Assembly (NCBI RefSeq): GCF_030813235.1
Contig: NZ_JAUSUB010000029.1
Coordinates: 1 to 64,000 of the forward strand
Length of the DNA stretch: 64,000 bases
Source: Cytobacillus purgationiresistens
GTDB lineage: Bacteria; Bacillota; Bacilli; Bacillales; Cytobacillaceae
Direction of reading: 5' to 3'
The translations under genes and the position numbers were made by a program. Every line of letters starts with the position of its first letter. The first letter of the stretch is position 1. The notes beneath the pieces were generated by a model. That model did no database searches. It was not told the origin of the DNA and worked only from the letters and a program-made list of their open reading frames with translations. Positions 25,233 to 34,584 of the stretch are shown here, piece by piece.

Positions 25233-26721
25233 AATAAAAAACCAAGAGCCAATCATCTTGACAGAAGCCTACTTTAAAGAAGTATTTAATAACTCTGCCG
25301 ATGTGAATTTTAAGAAATATTATTTGAATTCTGTTGGAAAAGAAAGTAAAGCAACTCTGAGATGCTTACTGATTTATTCTGAAGTAATGATCCATATGGA
25401 CAAGCTTAATGAGTCTATTGCGAATCTCGAAGATAACTTAAAATATGAAATGAATTTAAAGGAAGAGGAAAAGTTAAATCTGCCAGTAAATGAATTGCAG
25501 ATGCGCAGTCTTCCACCCGCAGAAACGTCAAAAGAAGACATCGCTGATCATATTTTTTCAGGAATGGTATTAATATTATTTGAAGAACAGGAATTGTTAT
25601 ATATGTATGCTCTTCCGAAAATTCCTAATCGAAAACCCGAAGAAACAAATGCAGAAATTTCGGTTCGCGGACCACGTGATGGCTTTGTAGAGGATATCTC
25701 CATAAACTTGGCACTTATCCGTAAAAGGTATAAGACAGCTACACTTGTGAATGAAACCTTTGAAATAGGAGAAAGAGGAAAGACGAAAATCAGTTTATTA
25801 TATGTGAGTGATATTATGAATGAAAAGATTGTTGATCAGGTAAGAGAAGAACTTTCGAAAATTGATACGGATGTGATTCTAAGTACTACTGATCTTGAAG
25901 AAGTGTTATCGGGGCACAAATACGCATTGGTTCCGTTATTCAACTATACGGGACGCCCAGATTTTGTAGTTGCCAGCCTAAATAATGGGCGTTTTGCGAT
26001 ATTAATTGATGGATCTCCCAATGCCCTAATGGGACCCGGTAACCTTACATCTATTCTAAAAACGGCTGAAGACCGATATGCCCAATACTATTATACTAAT
26101 TTCGGGATAATGATTCGTTTGGCTGGTTTACTTATAGCGATATTTTTGCCCGGTTTTTATATAGCACTTTCATCCTTTCATTTAGATCAGCTCCCGTTTC
26201 CTTATTTAGCTACAATTACTGTTTCAAGAATGGGTTTGCCTCTCTCCCCCCAACTAGAGGCATTAATGGTTATGTCTCTATTTGAATTGTTCAAAGAAGC
26301 CGGAATCACCCTACCGAAGGCTATTGGTCAGACGCTGACAGTAGTAGGAGGTTTAATTATTGGGGATGCAGCAATTAGAGGAGGTTTAACGTCTCCAACG
26401 ATGCTGGTTATTGCAGGGACATCAGCTGTATCGGCCTACACATTGGTAAACCAATCCTTATCGACAACGGTCAGCATAGTCAGATTGGCTGTTTTATTAT
26501 TGTCCTCTATATTAGGGTTATTTGGCTTTTTTCTAAGCGTATTCGCCATTGTTCTATATTTATCCAGACTTGAAGTATTTGGCTTGCCCTATTTAGCGCC
26601 GATTTCCCCATTCTCTTTTAAGGATACATTTGGAGGTTTATTCCCTAAGCCTTACCTTTTGGATAAGAAAAGATCTTCAATGTTAAAAACGAAGGATAAA
26701 TCAAAAGGAAAACTCAAATGA
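25204..26721 (+). CDS. gerA: Germinant receptor A subunit
   Basis: GerA-type subunit of 505 residues. A large N-terminal cytoplasmic domain carries the family motif ISVRGPRDGFVEDISINLAL then IRKRYK. Membrane segments follow from about residue 290 (LAGLLIAIFLPGFYIAL), with SPQLEALMVMSLFELFKEAG in the middle. A subunits assemble as the ion-conducting part of the germinosome. The gene overlaps both neighbours, so the three are translationally coupled. Confidence 0.88.
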   Translation: MKPKSTTQDKIKNQEPIILTEAYFKEVFNNSADVNFKKYYLNSVGKESKATLRCLLIYSEVMIHMDKLNESIANLEDNLKYEMNLKEEEKLNLPVNELQMRSLPPAETSKEDIADHIFSGMVLILFEEQELLYMYALPKIPNRKPEETNAEISVRGPRDGFVEDISINLALIRKRYKTATLVNETFEIGERGKTKISLLYVSDIMNEKIVDQVREELSKIDTDVILSTTDLEEVLSGHKYALVPLFNYTGRPDFVVASLNNGRFAILIDGSPNALMGPGNLTSILKTAEDRYAQYYYTNFGIMIRLAGLLIAIFLPGFYIALSSFHLDQLPFPYLATITVSRMGLPLSPQLEALMVMSLFELFKEAGITLPKAIGQTLTVVGGLIIGDAAIRGGLTSPTMLVIAGTSAVSAYTLVNQSLSTTVSIVRLAVLLLSSILGLFGFFLSVFAIVLYLSRLEVFGLPYLAPISPFSFKDTFGGLFPKPYLLDKKRSSMLKTKDKSKGKLK

Positions 26722-27857
26722 AGCGATTAAAAAAAAGCTTTCTTATGGTGCTGATGCTCTTTTTTTTAGGAGGATGCTGGGATTCAAAGGATATTCAGGA
26801 TATTCTATATATAACTGCTATGGGAATTGATTATGAGGATGATCAATTTGTGATTTATGTCCAAGTGGCTTCCTTTTCAGGGGTTGCCAAAACGGAAAAT
26901 AGACAGACTTCACCTACGCCTGTTTGGGTAGCGAAAGGCTCTGGAAACACGCTGAATGAGGCGATGAATAATATCTATGATAAATCAAATCAATCTGTCT
27001 ACTGGGCGCATATTAACCTGATTATTTTTTCTGAGAAATTATTAAATCATGGACTTGATCAGGTGAATGATAGCCTTTTAAGGTTTAATCAAATCAGGGA
27101 AACGACTTGGATGTATGGGACAAATGAATCGATGGAAAAAATATTTCTAGTGACCAGTTTGTTCGGTTCTTCTGTACAGACATCTATTTTCAATCCGAAA
27201 GATATTTATGATTTGCGTTCAATATTAGCGCCCATTCGAGCGCAGCGATTTTATTTGGAATACCATGAACCAGGTATGACGATTAAGCTGCCAAAACTTA
27301 TAGTGAAGGATGAAGTTTGGAAAGGGAGCAATAGAGCAATTAATTCAGTCAAGCTTGGAGGCTCCTATTTGATAAAGAATAAAGAACTTAAGGGCGTATT
27401 GCTACATGAAGATTTGGACGGTATAAGATGGCTAACTAGGAGTACAGAAAGAACGCCCCTAACTGTTAATGCAAAAGACGATCAAAAAATTGTTCTGTTA
27501 ATCATCAGGCCGAATGCTGATATCACACCAATCTATCGTGATGGAAATACAGTTTTTGATTTATCGGTAAACATCAGGGCGGGAATCTTAGATATGCAAG
27601 CAGATGTTCCGCTGGAAGAATTGGAAAAAGAAGCGGAAGAAGAAGTTAAGCAGGAAATAATGAAAACATTTAAACTGTCACTTGAAAAGAAGGCCGATAT
27701 CTATAATCTTGAGGAGATTGTCTATAGAAGCAATTTGAAAAGATGGAAAGAGGAATTTGCGGACAATTTTGCTCTTACTGAAGACTCCATAAGAAATATC
27801 AATGTCGAGGTAACCATACAGCAGACTGGAGATTTTGATTATGAGTATATCAATTGA
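26718..27857 (+). CDS. gerC: Germinant receptor C subunit (lipoprotein)
   Basis: Ger(x)C-family lipoprotein of 379 residues. The signal peptide ends in a lipobox LGGC (C20), followed by WDSKDIQDILYITAMGIDYE, the family's N-terminal signature. It anchors to the outer face of the inner spore membrane and is needed for receptor function. The start overlaps gerA by four bases. The order here is B-A-C rather than the A-B-C of B. subtilis gerA. A terminator follows. Confidence 0.87.
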   Translation: MKRLKKSFLMVLMLFFLGGCWDSKDIQDILYITAMGIDYEDDQFVIYVQVASFSGVAKTENRQTSPTPVWVAKGSGNTLNEAMNNIYDKSNQSVYWAHINLIIFSEKLLNHGLDQVNDSLLRFNQIRETTWMYGTNESMEKIFLVTSLFGSSVQTSIFNPKDIYDLRSILAPIRAQRFYLEYHEPGMTIKLPKLIVKDEVWKGSNRAINSVKLGGSYLIKNKELKGVLLHEDLDGIRWLTRSTERTPLTVNAKDDQKIVLLIIRPNADITPIYRDGNTVFDLSVNIRAGILDMQADVPLEELEKEAEEEVKQEIMKTFKLSLEKKADIYNLEEIVYRSNLKRWKEEFADNFALTEDSIRNINVEVTIQQTGDFDYEYIN

Positions 27858-27870
27858 TACTGACAATTCT

Positions 27871-27897
27871 GCACGATTAGTCATCGTGCTTTTTTTT
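27871..27897 (+). terminator. Terminator of the ger operon
   Basis: A perfect 7-bp stem (GCACGAT / ATCGTGC) with a 5-base loop is followed by eight T residues. Confidence 0.8.
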
Positions 27898-28074
27898 GAT
27901 TCTGTATTTGGATCATCAGGTGTTTTAATAAATGTGGTCTTAACTCTATTATGGGACAGCCTATTGGTTTGACCTTTATGTATCATTAATATTTAAGTGA
28001 TAACTACATATCTATTATTGTTATCCAGCTCCGGTTTTTGCACTGATTTTTTTCTAATTAAAGAGGGGGATTTT

Positions 28075-28205
28075 ATGGAAGATTCCATTGTGATTTTTGA
28101 TTCCCAGTGATTGCTGCCATCCTCTATGTCATTATCATGACTCTTTCATTTGCAGTTTTCATATGGAAACGGGTAATAGAAAAGCAGGAAGATATCATCT
28201 CCTGA
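28075..28205 (+). pseudogene. Frameshifted small membrane-protein gene
   Basis: ATG 28075, after AGAGGGGGA, opens MEDSIVIF and reaches a stop at 28108. Another frame continues as PVIAAILYVIIMTLSFAVFI then WKRVIEKQEDIIS to 28205, a clear membrane helix with a charged tail. One base missing in or after the T-run at about 28093-28098 would join the two parts into a peptide of about 43 residues. Alternatively the GTG at 28107 starts a 32-residue protein. The rest of the 27.9-28.36 kb gap shows no other gene. Confidence 0.4.
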
Positions 28206-28365
28206 CAAGATTCCTCATGGGTCTTGTTTTATTATGTGTCTATAAGAGAATAGAAAGGTGAAAATACTATGACATTTTTTAAAAAATCGCAAATAAGCGG
28301 GAACGAACTCCGTACATAAATGCTCTAATTGTCAAAGAGGCGCCTTGGAAGGGAGAAAGGCATTT

Positions 28366-28893
28366 GTGATCACATCGATAGAAGATGCTAGGTTGTTAAA
28401 AAAGATAAAGAAACAGGATATGAATGCGGTCATCAATTGGTTTGACACGAGAAAATCAAAGTTCTATAAAATAGGCTGGGCGTATTTAAAAAATCACTCT
28501 GATGTTGAGGATGTTTTTCATAATACAATCATTAAAGTTCATGACAAAATTGATCAGCTGAGAGATGATCGTTTCTTTGAAACCTGGGTTACTTCGATTT
28601 TTTTGAATGAATGCCGTTCCCTCTACAGGAAAGGCAAGCAGAATGATTGCAGGCCCATTCCTGAAACAGCAAATGAGACAGATATGGATACAAAACTTGA
28701 AGTAATAAATGGTCTGGAACAGCTGGATGAAAGATATAGGGAAGTTATTATATTAAAGTACTTAAGGGGCTATTCCCAAGAGGAAATCAGTGAAATACTT
28801 TCAATGCCAGTTGGAACAGTGAAGTCGAGAATTTACAGAGGACTTAAGCAAATGAGGTTAATTCTTGAGGGGGGTGACAAGGATGAAATGTGA
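28366..28893 (+). CDS. ECF-type RNA polymerase sigma factor
   Basis: Extracytoplasmic-function sigma factor of 175 residues. Region 2 spans about residues 15-85 (DVEDVFHNTIIKVHDKIDQL, FETWVTSIFLNECRSLYRK) and region 4 spans about 115-170 (LDERYREVIILKYLRGYSQE, VGTVKSRIYRGLKQM). The GTG at 28366 is chosen because AGGGAGAAAGG lies just before it; the TTG at 28345 has no such site. The anti-sigma gene overlaps its end. No clear autoregulatory ECF promoter was seen upstream. Confidence 0.85.
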   Translation: MITSIEDARLLKKIKKQDMNAVINWFDTRKSKFYKIGWAYLKNHSDVEDVFHNTIIKVHDKIDQLRDDRFFETWVTSIFLNECRSLYRKGKQNDCRPIPETANETDMDTKLEVINGLEQLDERYREVIILKYLRGYSQEEISEILSMPVGTVKSRIYRGLKQMRLILEGGDKDEM

Positions 28894-30442
28894 ACAATAC
28901 GAGGAATGGCTTCCAGCATATATTGAGTGCGATCTGAGCAAGGAAGAGGAATTATTACTTGAGGAACATCTTAAGAACTGTGAGTCTTGCAAACAGGAAT
29001 TATCATTTTTTCAAGAAATCATTGGTGAGATAAAAGTTGAAAATAATGATATCAGAGTCCCTCGCGACTTCATGACTAATGTCCGTAAAAAAGTGACGAA
29101 AACGACTAAAGGAAAAAAGAGAAAAACGAGACTTGCAGCCTTCTCAGGTGCAGTAGCTTCTATCATTCTAGTCGCATCGGTCGGTACCGTTGTAGCTAAT
29201 GATGGACTTAAAAGCTTTATGGATTGGTGGAAGGACAATAGTACAAGCGAAAATGAACAGGTTGAGAGGCTTGTTCAAAGTGGATTGAGTGATGAGGTTA
29301 ATATTGAAGCGATTAGCAACGGAGTAAAAATGAAAATCACTAATGTTGCAGCAGATGATATCCAAACATTTATTTATTATGAGGTAGAGGATCTTGAGGG
29401 TGAAAATCGGTATATGGTGGATATTTCATCTGGACTAGAAGTCTTAAGGAAAGACAAGAAATGGTTTGCACATGGAGCTTTTAGTTCATTAAGTCTATAT
29501 TCGGAAGAGAACAATGTATATAAAGGAAGAATTGCGCTTAAGCCGGTGGACGGGCTAATTAACTTAAGGATAAATAAGCTAGATAAATTCAATCCGATTC
29601 AAGATGAAAAAAATGATCGTACTGATCTCAAAGACACCGAATATATAGAAGGAGATTGGCAATTTGAAATTCCGGTAAAAAAGCATGCAGCAATTGAATA
29701 TAAGCTCAATAAGGAAGTTGAGGTAGAGGGAAATCAAGTTGTGTTTAATAAGCTGGTTATTGCTCCTACAGTGACAACGCTTTCCTATGTATTTATGGAT
29801 GGAAATCCAAATAGACAGGTTAGCTTTATCCAAATAGATAGTATAGAAAGTAATGGGAAGTTCGCATATAATGATCTTTTATTAGGAGCTGGCAATGATC
29901 TTGATTATGATAGTGTTTCTTCAGAACTAGCTTTTGAAACTCTGTACTTCGATCAGCCAAAGGAAATCCGTATTCATATTGGACCTATTATGTACTATGA
30001 GACATATCGTGCAGAATACCCAATCGATCCTTATAAAAGCGATCCTCAAATATTTGAATATCTAGGGAATCAGATAAGTATAAAGGATATAGAAATTAAT
30101 AATTCTACAAAACTTACACTTAATGAAAACTTTGCAGTTGATCGACCATATGAGAGATTGGATTTTACTTTTCTTGATAAAGAAGGGAATAGGCCATCTG
30201 GTTCTGCAATAAGTGAAGAAGGTAAAGTTGTTGATAAAAATAAATCCGTCTATGAGTCTAAAGATTTTTATATGCTTAAGCATTTAGAAAGACCCAAACT
30301 TTACGCTGTGGTGAACCATATAGAGAATCATACTGACTCACCTGATAAACCTTTTATCCCTGCAAAACTAGTGATCGATGGTTATTTTCAAACAGAGTAT
30401 CCTGACCAATACATTGATATTAAGCTAGAAGATCCTAAATAG
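28883..30442 (+). CDS. Zinc-finger anti-sigma factor with DUF4179-type extracytoplasmic domain
   Basis: Membrane-spanning anti-sigma factor of 519 residues. The cytoplasmic N-terminus has a zf-HC2 finger, with HLKNCESC as its H-x3-C-x2-C core (about residues 31-38). One membrane helix lies near residues 88-105 (GAVASIILVASVGTVVA). A long extracytoplasmic part resembles DUF4179-type sensors. It should hold the overlapping ECF sigma factor inactive until a surface signal arrives. The ATG at 28883 follows GAGGGGGGTG. The stop lies inside a terminator. Confidence 0.82.
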   Translation: MKCEQYEEWLPAYIECDLSKEEELLLEEHLKNCESCKQELSFFQEIIGEIKVENNDIRVPRDFMTNVRKKVTKTTKGKKRKTRLAAFSGAVASIILVASVGTVVANDGLKSFMDWWKDNSTSENEQVERLVQSGLSDEVNIEAISNGVKMKITNVAADDIQTFIYYEVEDLEGENRYMVDISSGLEVLRKDKKWFAHGAFSSLSLYSEENNVYKGRIALKPVDGLINLRINKLDKFNPIQDEKNDRTDLKDTEYIEGDWQFEIPVKKHAAIEYKLNKEVEVEGNQVVFNKLVIAPTVTTLSYVFMDGNPNRQVSFIQIDSIESNGKFAYNDLLLGAGNDLDYDSVSSELAFETLYFDQPKEIRIHIGPIMYYETYRAEYPIDPYKSDPQIFEYLGNQISIKDIEINNSTKLTLNENFAVDRPYERLDFTFLDKEGNRPSGSAISEEGKVVDKNKSVYESKDFYMLKHLERPKLYAVVNHIENHTDSPDKPFIPAKLVIDGYFQTEYPDQYIDIKLEDPK

Positions 30443-30455
30443 GATCTTCTTTTTT
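30427..30455 (+). terminator. Terminator of the sigma/anti-sigma operon
   Basis: A perfect 10-bp stem (AGAAGATCCT / AGGATCTTCT) with loop AAAT is followed by TTTTT. It overlaps the last codons of the anti-sigma gene. Confidence 0.85.
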
Positions 30456-30523
30456 AACGATGTCTATTATGGTAATATCTGATAAAATGGTTGTAGAAAT
30501 GAATCGTGTTCTGAGGTGATAAT

Positions 30524-30979
30524 GTGGAATATTTTAAAGAGCTAAGAAAGAAAGTCGGACACGCGCCTCTTATTTTACCAGGGTCCGTTGTACTTTTAAT
30601 AAATACAGAAAATGAAATCCTCTTACAGCAAAGAGAGGATGGCAGATGGGGAATTCCAGGCGGACTAATGGAGTTAGGGGAAAGCCTTGAGCAGACAGCC
30701 AGGAGGGAAGTAAAAGAAGAGACAGGTTTGGAGATTGGCGAATTAACACTGTTAGGGGTATTTTCTGGGGAAAAATACTATATTAAAGCGCAAAATGGAG
30801 ATGAATTCTACGCTGTTACTGCTGTTTACATGACAAGAGATTATAAAGGAAAGATACAGATTGATCAAAAGGAATCACTGGATATGCAGTTTTTTTCGTT
30901 AACAGCGTTGCCCAATCAATTACTGGATACATATAAAAGTTATATTCATCCATATATCAAAGAACTGCAAAAAAAATAA
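30524..30979 (+). CDS. Nudix hydrolase
   Basis: Nudix-fold pyrophosphohydrolase of 151 residues. The catalytic Nudix box is complete: GGLMELGESLEQTARREVKE followed by ETGLEI (about residues 46-71). The GTG start at 30524 follows GAGGTGATAAT. Substrates in this family are nucleoside-diphosphate derivatives; which one cannot be told. It lies alone between two terminators. Confidence 0.85.
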   Translation: MEYFKELRKKVGHAPLILPGSVVLLINTENEILLQQREDGRWGIPGGLMELGESLEQTARREVKEETGLEIGELTLLGVFSGEKYYIKAQNGDEFYAVTAVYMTRDYKGKIQIDQKESLDMQFFSLTALPNQLLDTYKSYIHPYIKELQKK

Positions 30980-31000
30980 ACCTCCTTTCGAAGGAGGTTT
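30978..31000. terminator. Bidirectional terminator between Nudix and AbrB-like genes
   Basis: AAACCTCCTT and AAGGAGGTTT form a perfect 10-bp stem around TCG. Convergent genes end on both sides. Confidence 0.8.
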
Positions 31001-31003
31001 ATA

Positions 31004-31291
31004 TTAGAATTGGAAAGACAGCTGTTTATTTTTAATTTCCTCTATTAGCTCTTCAGCAGCTTTTTTGCTTAAAATGAGTTTCCCTTCAGCTAATATTAAG
31101 TTATCATTTTGTATTTCACCGGTAATTTGACAGGCTTTGCTTGCATTATATTTTTGTAAAATAATGCGATCATTTTCAACGAAGATTTCAAGCGGATCTT
31201 TTTCAAAGATTTCTAATGTGTTTCTTAATTCCTTAGGGATAACGATCCTCCCTAATTCATCTACTTTCCTTACAATTCCAGTGCTTTTCAT
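31004..31291 (-). CDS. AbrB/Abh-family transition-state regulator
   Basis: Swapped-hairpin DNA-binding protein of 95 residues. MKSTGIVRKVDELGRIVIPK followed by ELRNTLEI is the AbrB N-terminal DNA-binding domain, and CQITGEIQNDNLILAEGKLI is the AbrB/Abh-type C-terminal dimerisation part. It could be AbrB, Abh or a further paralogue; the C-terminal divergence favours a paralogue. Such proteins repress post-exponential genes. It is divergent from the AraC gene. AGGAGG precedes the ATG. Confidence 0.85.
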   Translation of the reverse strand: MKSTGIVRKVDELGRIVIPKELRNTLEIFEKDPLEIFVENDRIILQKYNASKACQITGEIQNDNLILAEGKLILSKKAAEELIEEIKNKQLSFQF

Positions 31292-31507
31292 AATAAATCC
31301 CTCCTATCAAATATTTGAAATACAAATCTTTTATGATTGTTTAAAAGATCTAATGTAAGATAAAAATTACACATTTTTACCAAAATTCCTCCTTTTTTCA
31401 TTTTACATTTATATTACCGTTTTTTGTCTTTTTGTCATAAAAGGGAATTTAGTGCGACCTGTCTGATAAATAAAGACATACATAGAGAGAGAAAGCAGGA
31501 GAGGATT

Positions 31508-32407
31508 ATCGAACACATATTAACCTTACAAAAAGTGATAGATTATATCGAAGAGCATGTACAGGAAGAAATGGACCCGGTCCATCTTGCAGGATTGGCT
31601 GGGTATTCGCATTATCATTTTAGCAAAATATTTAAAAAGTATACCGGATATTCGACAATGGATTATGTGGTGAAGAGAAAGCTGCAACATGCACTATATG
31701 AATTATTTTGCGGGAAAAAGGTTATTGATATTGCCTTAGATTATGGTTTTCATACACATGCTGGATTTACGAAGGCATTTAAGAAAACCTTTGGTTCCTC
31801 CCCGAGTTTATATAAGCTTCATTGTCCAGCTGTCAGACCGCAAAAGCCGGATTTAATGAATCTGCATAAAAGGAATGTGGGTGGGATTGTCCTGCAGCCA
31901 AAACTTGTATCCCGTCAGCCGTTTACAGTAGTAGGACAGACATTTGAATCATCGATGAAAAATATCTCTTTCACACGAGATGAACCAGCCTTTTGGGATG
32001 AGCGGGGCTTGACTGATGGGGATGTTGAAAGGAATTTATATCGACTTTTTTCGCCGAAAAGGCATGGAGAATATTGTATGAATATTAATCGTAACCATGA
32101 GAAGTTTACTTATTTATTTGCGGTCGATTATGATGAACAGCATACTCTCCCTGAAGGTTATATGATTCAAAAAATGCCTGCAGCTAATTACGCCGTATTT
32201 AAAACACCAGCCGTATCAGCTGAACAGTTTGTGTCTACAATAAAGGGAACCTGGCGTTACATATTGGAAGACTGGCTCCCTCCTTCTTCCTATGAAGTGG
32301 ATGAAGCAGTATGTGATTTTGAATATTACGATGAATACTGTCATTATTGGGACTTTGAAAAAATATATATGGAGATCCATCTGCCTATTAAAAAAAGAGC
32401 CTCATGA
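31508..32407 (+). CDS. AraC-family regulator with GyrI-like effector domain
   Basis: Two AraC helix-turn-helix motifs occupy the first 100 residues (DPVHLAGLAGYSHYHFSKIF and VIDIALDYGFHTHAGFTKAF). An effector-binding GyrI-like domain occupies residues about 130-300. The reading frame is open back to a TTG at 31424, but that codon has no ribosome site. A good site, AGGAGAGG (31497-31504), points to codon 31508, which is ATC; with ATG the protein would begin MEHILTLQKVIDYIEEHV, typical of the family. It may use a rare start codon or have lost its start. Confidence 0.75.
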   Translation: MEHILTLQKVIDYIEEHVQEEMDPVHLAGLAGYSHYHFSKIFKKYTGYSTMDYVVKRKLQHALYELFCGKKVIDIALDYGFHTHAGFTKAFKKTFGSSPSLYKLHCPAVRPQKPDLMNLHKRNVGGIVLQPKLVSRQPFTVVGQTFESSMKNISFTRDEPAFWDERGLTDGDVERNLYRLFSPKRHGEYCMNINRNHEKFTYLFAVDYDEQHTLPEGYMIQKMPAANYAVFKTPAVSAEQFVSTIKGTWRYILEDWLPPSSYEVDEAVCDFEYYDEYCHYWDFEKIYMEIHLPIKKRAS

Positions 32408-32428
32408 TTGAAAATGACGCTCTTTTTT
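32391..32428 (+). terminator. Terminator after the AraC gene
   Basis: AAAAAAGAGC and GCTCTTTTTT close a hairpin with an inner TCAT/ATGA pairing, followed by T-rich sequence. The remaining 175 bases to the MFS stop show nothing clear. Confidence 0.65.
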
Positions 32429-32603
32429 GTTTGGTTTGAGGTGGAAGTTGAGCGAATAATGTAAATTTGAGCAGGTATCGAGCTGGCATGAGATAAGGGC
32501 CTAATTACCTTTTAGTGCTCAACCTCCCATCACATAAGCTGTCATCGGTCGGGATGTAGCTTGATTTAGAAAAAATATAATCAATCGCCCAAGAATAAAA
32601 GCA

Positions 32604-33839
32604 TTATAAACGATGTTTTTTCTTTAATAATGAACGGTATAAATATAGTACGGGTGTCAAAAGGACAGCACTCGCTATAATGGCGATTTTAATTGCAAAG
32701 TGAGATCCGATCCATCCGATAAACGGTCCGCCGCCTATTTGTCCGATGGAGTCAACTTGCCCTTTTACTGAAAAGAAGGTTGCCCGCGCAGATGAATCAG
32801 GAATAATCTTATTTAGCCAAATATCCTCTAAAGGATACATAACCTGCCTGGTTCCTGCGATAATCATGTAGAAAATGATCAGGCTGACAATCCCGGTTGA
32901 GAGAGAGAACCCTAGCAAAGAAAGGATAATCAGAATTGCTCCTATGAATAAAGCGATATAGATTTTTCTTAGCTCCAAATGAAGGGAGAGACGATTGATA
33001 ATATATAAAGCTAGAAATGAAAATATCATCACGATAAAATTTAACGCACCTGCCATTATAACAAGCGTTTCATCAGTTAGACCCAGCAGCTGAGGTGCTT
33101 CAAGCAAGTGTGACAGCCAAAGTCGGTCAAAACCTTCACTATAAAGGCCGAAAAACAAGGCGATTAGTAATAGCAGCCTAATTAGGCGGTTCATTTTTGC
33201 TGATGTGATAATCAGCTTTAGATTATCAGTCATATTTTCCATAACGGTTATTTGTTTTTGTTTGTTTTGTGGTATGAAATGTTCCTCTTTCATAAAAATC
33301 AACACGAATAAGGACAACCCAACCATCGCAATACCGCCAATCATGATAGGCAAGTTAATCAAAGAATATCCAAGGATGATGCTAATAGGAATCGCGATGA
33401 TTTGACCAAAGTTTCCGGCGCGCGCTCCTTTTAGTATTGCTGATGAAGCCTTTGTTTCTCCAATTTCATCTGCAATCCAAGCTTGCTGAGAACCGCTAGT
33501 GAAGGTATAACCAATCCCCCATAAAATTTGAGAAGCAATCACAGCTGCAAATACAGGAAATAACCCCTCTATAAAAAAGCCGCAGCCGATCAGAAAATAT
33601 CCGATGATCATTGAAAGCTTTCGACTTTTTAAATCGGAAACTACACCAGTTGGTATTTCAAATAAAAAAACAGTGAGTTCCAGTACGGTCCCGACTAAGA
33701 CAAGCTGTAGCGCAGTCAGTTGTACGGTTTGCACATGGTACAACAAATTCACAGTGAATACTAAAGTAAAGAAGAATTGCGATAAAAAACAAGTGTAAAT
33801 ATAAACGTGATATGGGCTTTTTAATTGTAAGTTCTTCAT
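32604..33839 (-). CDS. MFS transporter
   Basis: Major facilitator superfamily protein of 411 residues with about twelve helices. The loop 2-3 motif appears as GVVSDLKSRKLSMIIGYFLI (about 65-84), and SGSQQAWIADEI lies in the fourth-helix region. The long central loop (about 190-210) is cytoplasmic. The overall type resembles drug or small-molecule exporters; no substrate is indicated. GGGGGAACG precedes the ATG. It is divergent from plsC. Confidence 0.82.
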   Translation of the reverse strand: MKNLQLKSPYHVYIYTCFLSQFFFTLVFTVNLLYHVQTVQLTALQLVLVGTVLELTVFLFEIPTGVVSDLKSRKLSMIIGYFLIGCGFFIEGLFPVFAAVIASQILWGIGYTFTSGSQQAWIADEIGETKASSAILKGARAGNFGQIIAIPISIILGYSLINLPIMIGGIAMVGLSLFVLIFMKEEHFIPQNKQKQITVMENMTDNLKLIITSAKMNRLIRLLLLIALFFGLYSEGFDRLWLSHLLEAPQLLGLTDETLVIMAGALNFIVMIFSFLALYIINRLSLHLELRKIYIALFIGAILIILSLLGFSLSTGIVSLIIFYMIIAGTRQVMYPLEDIWLNKIIPDSSARATFFSVKGQVDSIGQIGGGPFIGWIGSHFAIKIAIIASAVLLTPVLYLYRSLLKKKHRL

Positions 33840-33972
33840 ATCGTTCCCCCTTATATAGAATTGTAAATGGGAGGAAGATTAAGTTCTTTTCCAAATTTGC
33901 GGTATATTTTGATATCTGATATTATTACCTGGTACCAATTCTAGTAAAATATTAATTTCTCGGGAGGCTAAT

Positions 33973-34563
33973 ATGTATAAATTATGCAGCACCCTAATCT
34001 ACATCTTGATGAAGACCTTTCACTTGTTTCAGATGAAGGGTAAAGAAAACATTCCTTCAGACGAAAGGTATGTTGTTACTTGTTCCCATAAGAGTATTAT
34101 TGATGTCATCGTGTTAGCAATTGCCTTATATCCAACACCAGTACATTTTATGGCAAAGAAAGAATTATTCGAGGGGAAATTCAGAAATCGATTTTTCCGC
34201 TCAATTAAAGCCTTCCCAGTCAATCGTGAAAATCCGGGTCCAAGCACATTGAAGACACCATTAAAAATCCTAAAGGACAACAAATGTGTAGGAATCTTCC
34301 CGAGCGGCACGAGAACCAGTGAAGACATGCCGTTGAAGAGGGGGGCTGTAACGATTGCGCTTAAAGCAGATGCTCCGCTCCTCCCTGCAGACTATAAAGG
34401 GCCGACGAAAATTTCACAGTTCTTAAAAGGTGAAAAGTCATCCATCATCTTTGGTGAACCTATGTTATTTGGAGAGATAAGGAAGCTGCATAAGAATGAG
34501 CAAATAGATGCAGCGGTCGAGGATTTGGAGAAAGAAATGAAAAGGCTAGAGAAGCTTCATTAA
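33973..34563 (+). CDS. plsC: 1-acyl-sn-glycerol-3-phosphate acyltransferase
   Basis: Lysophosphatidate acyltransferase of 196 residues acting in phospholipid synthesis at the membrane. The H-x4-D catalytic pair is H39 and D44 (SHKSIIDV), with HFMAKKELFE and FPVNRENPGPSTLKT following. The later motif reads FPSGTRTSEDMPLKRGA, with serine where many relatives have glutamate; B. subtilis PlsC (YhdO) has the same FPSGTRT, so this is not a defect. GGGAGG precedes the ATG. Confidence 0.87.
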   Translation: MYKLCSTLIYILMKTFHLFQMKGKENIPSDERYVVTCSHKSIIDVIVLAIALYPTPVHFMAKKELFEGKFRNRFFRSIKAFPVNRENPGPSTLKTPLKILKDNKCVGIFPSGTRTSEDMPLKRGAVTIALKADAPLLPADYKGPTKISQFLKGEKSSIIFGEPMLFGEIRKLHKNEQIDAAVEDLEKEMKRLEKLH

Positions 34564-34584
34564 TTTCAATGAAGTCGGAGTTTC

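Noticed and set aside
28270-28320. Sixteen-codon ORF after AGAAAGGTG upstream of the ECF sigma factor
   Set aside because: It is too short, and no continuation in another frame makes a convincing separate protein.
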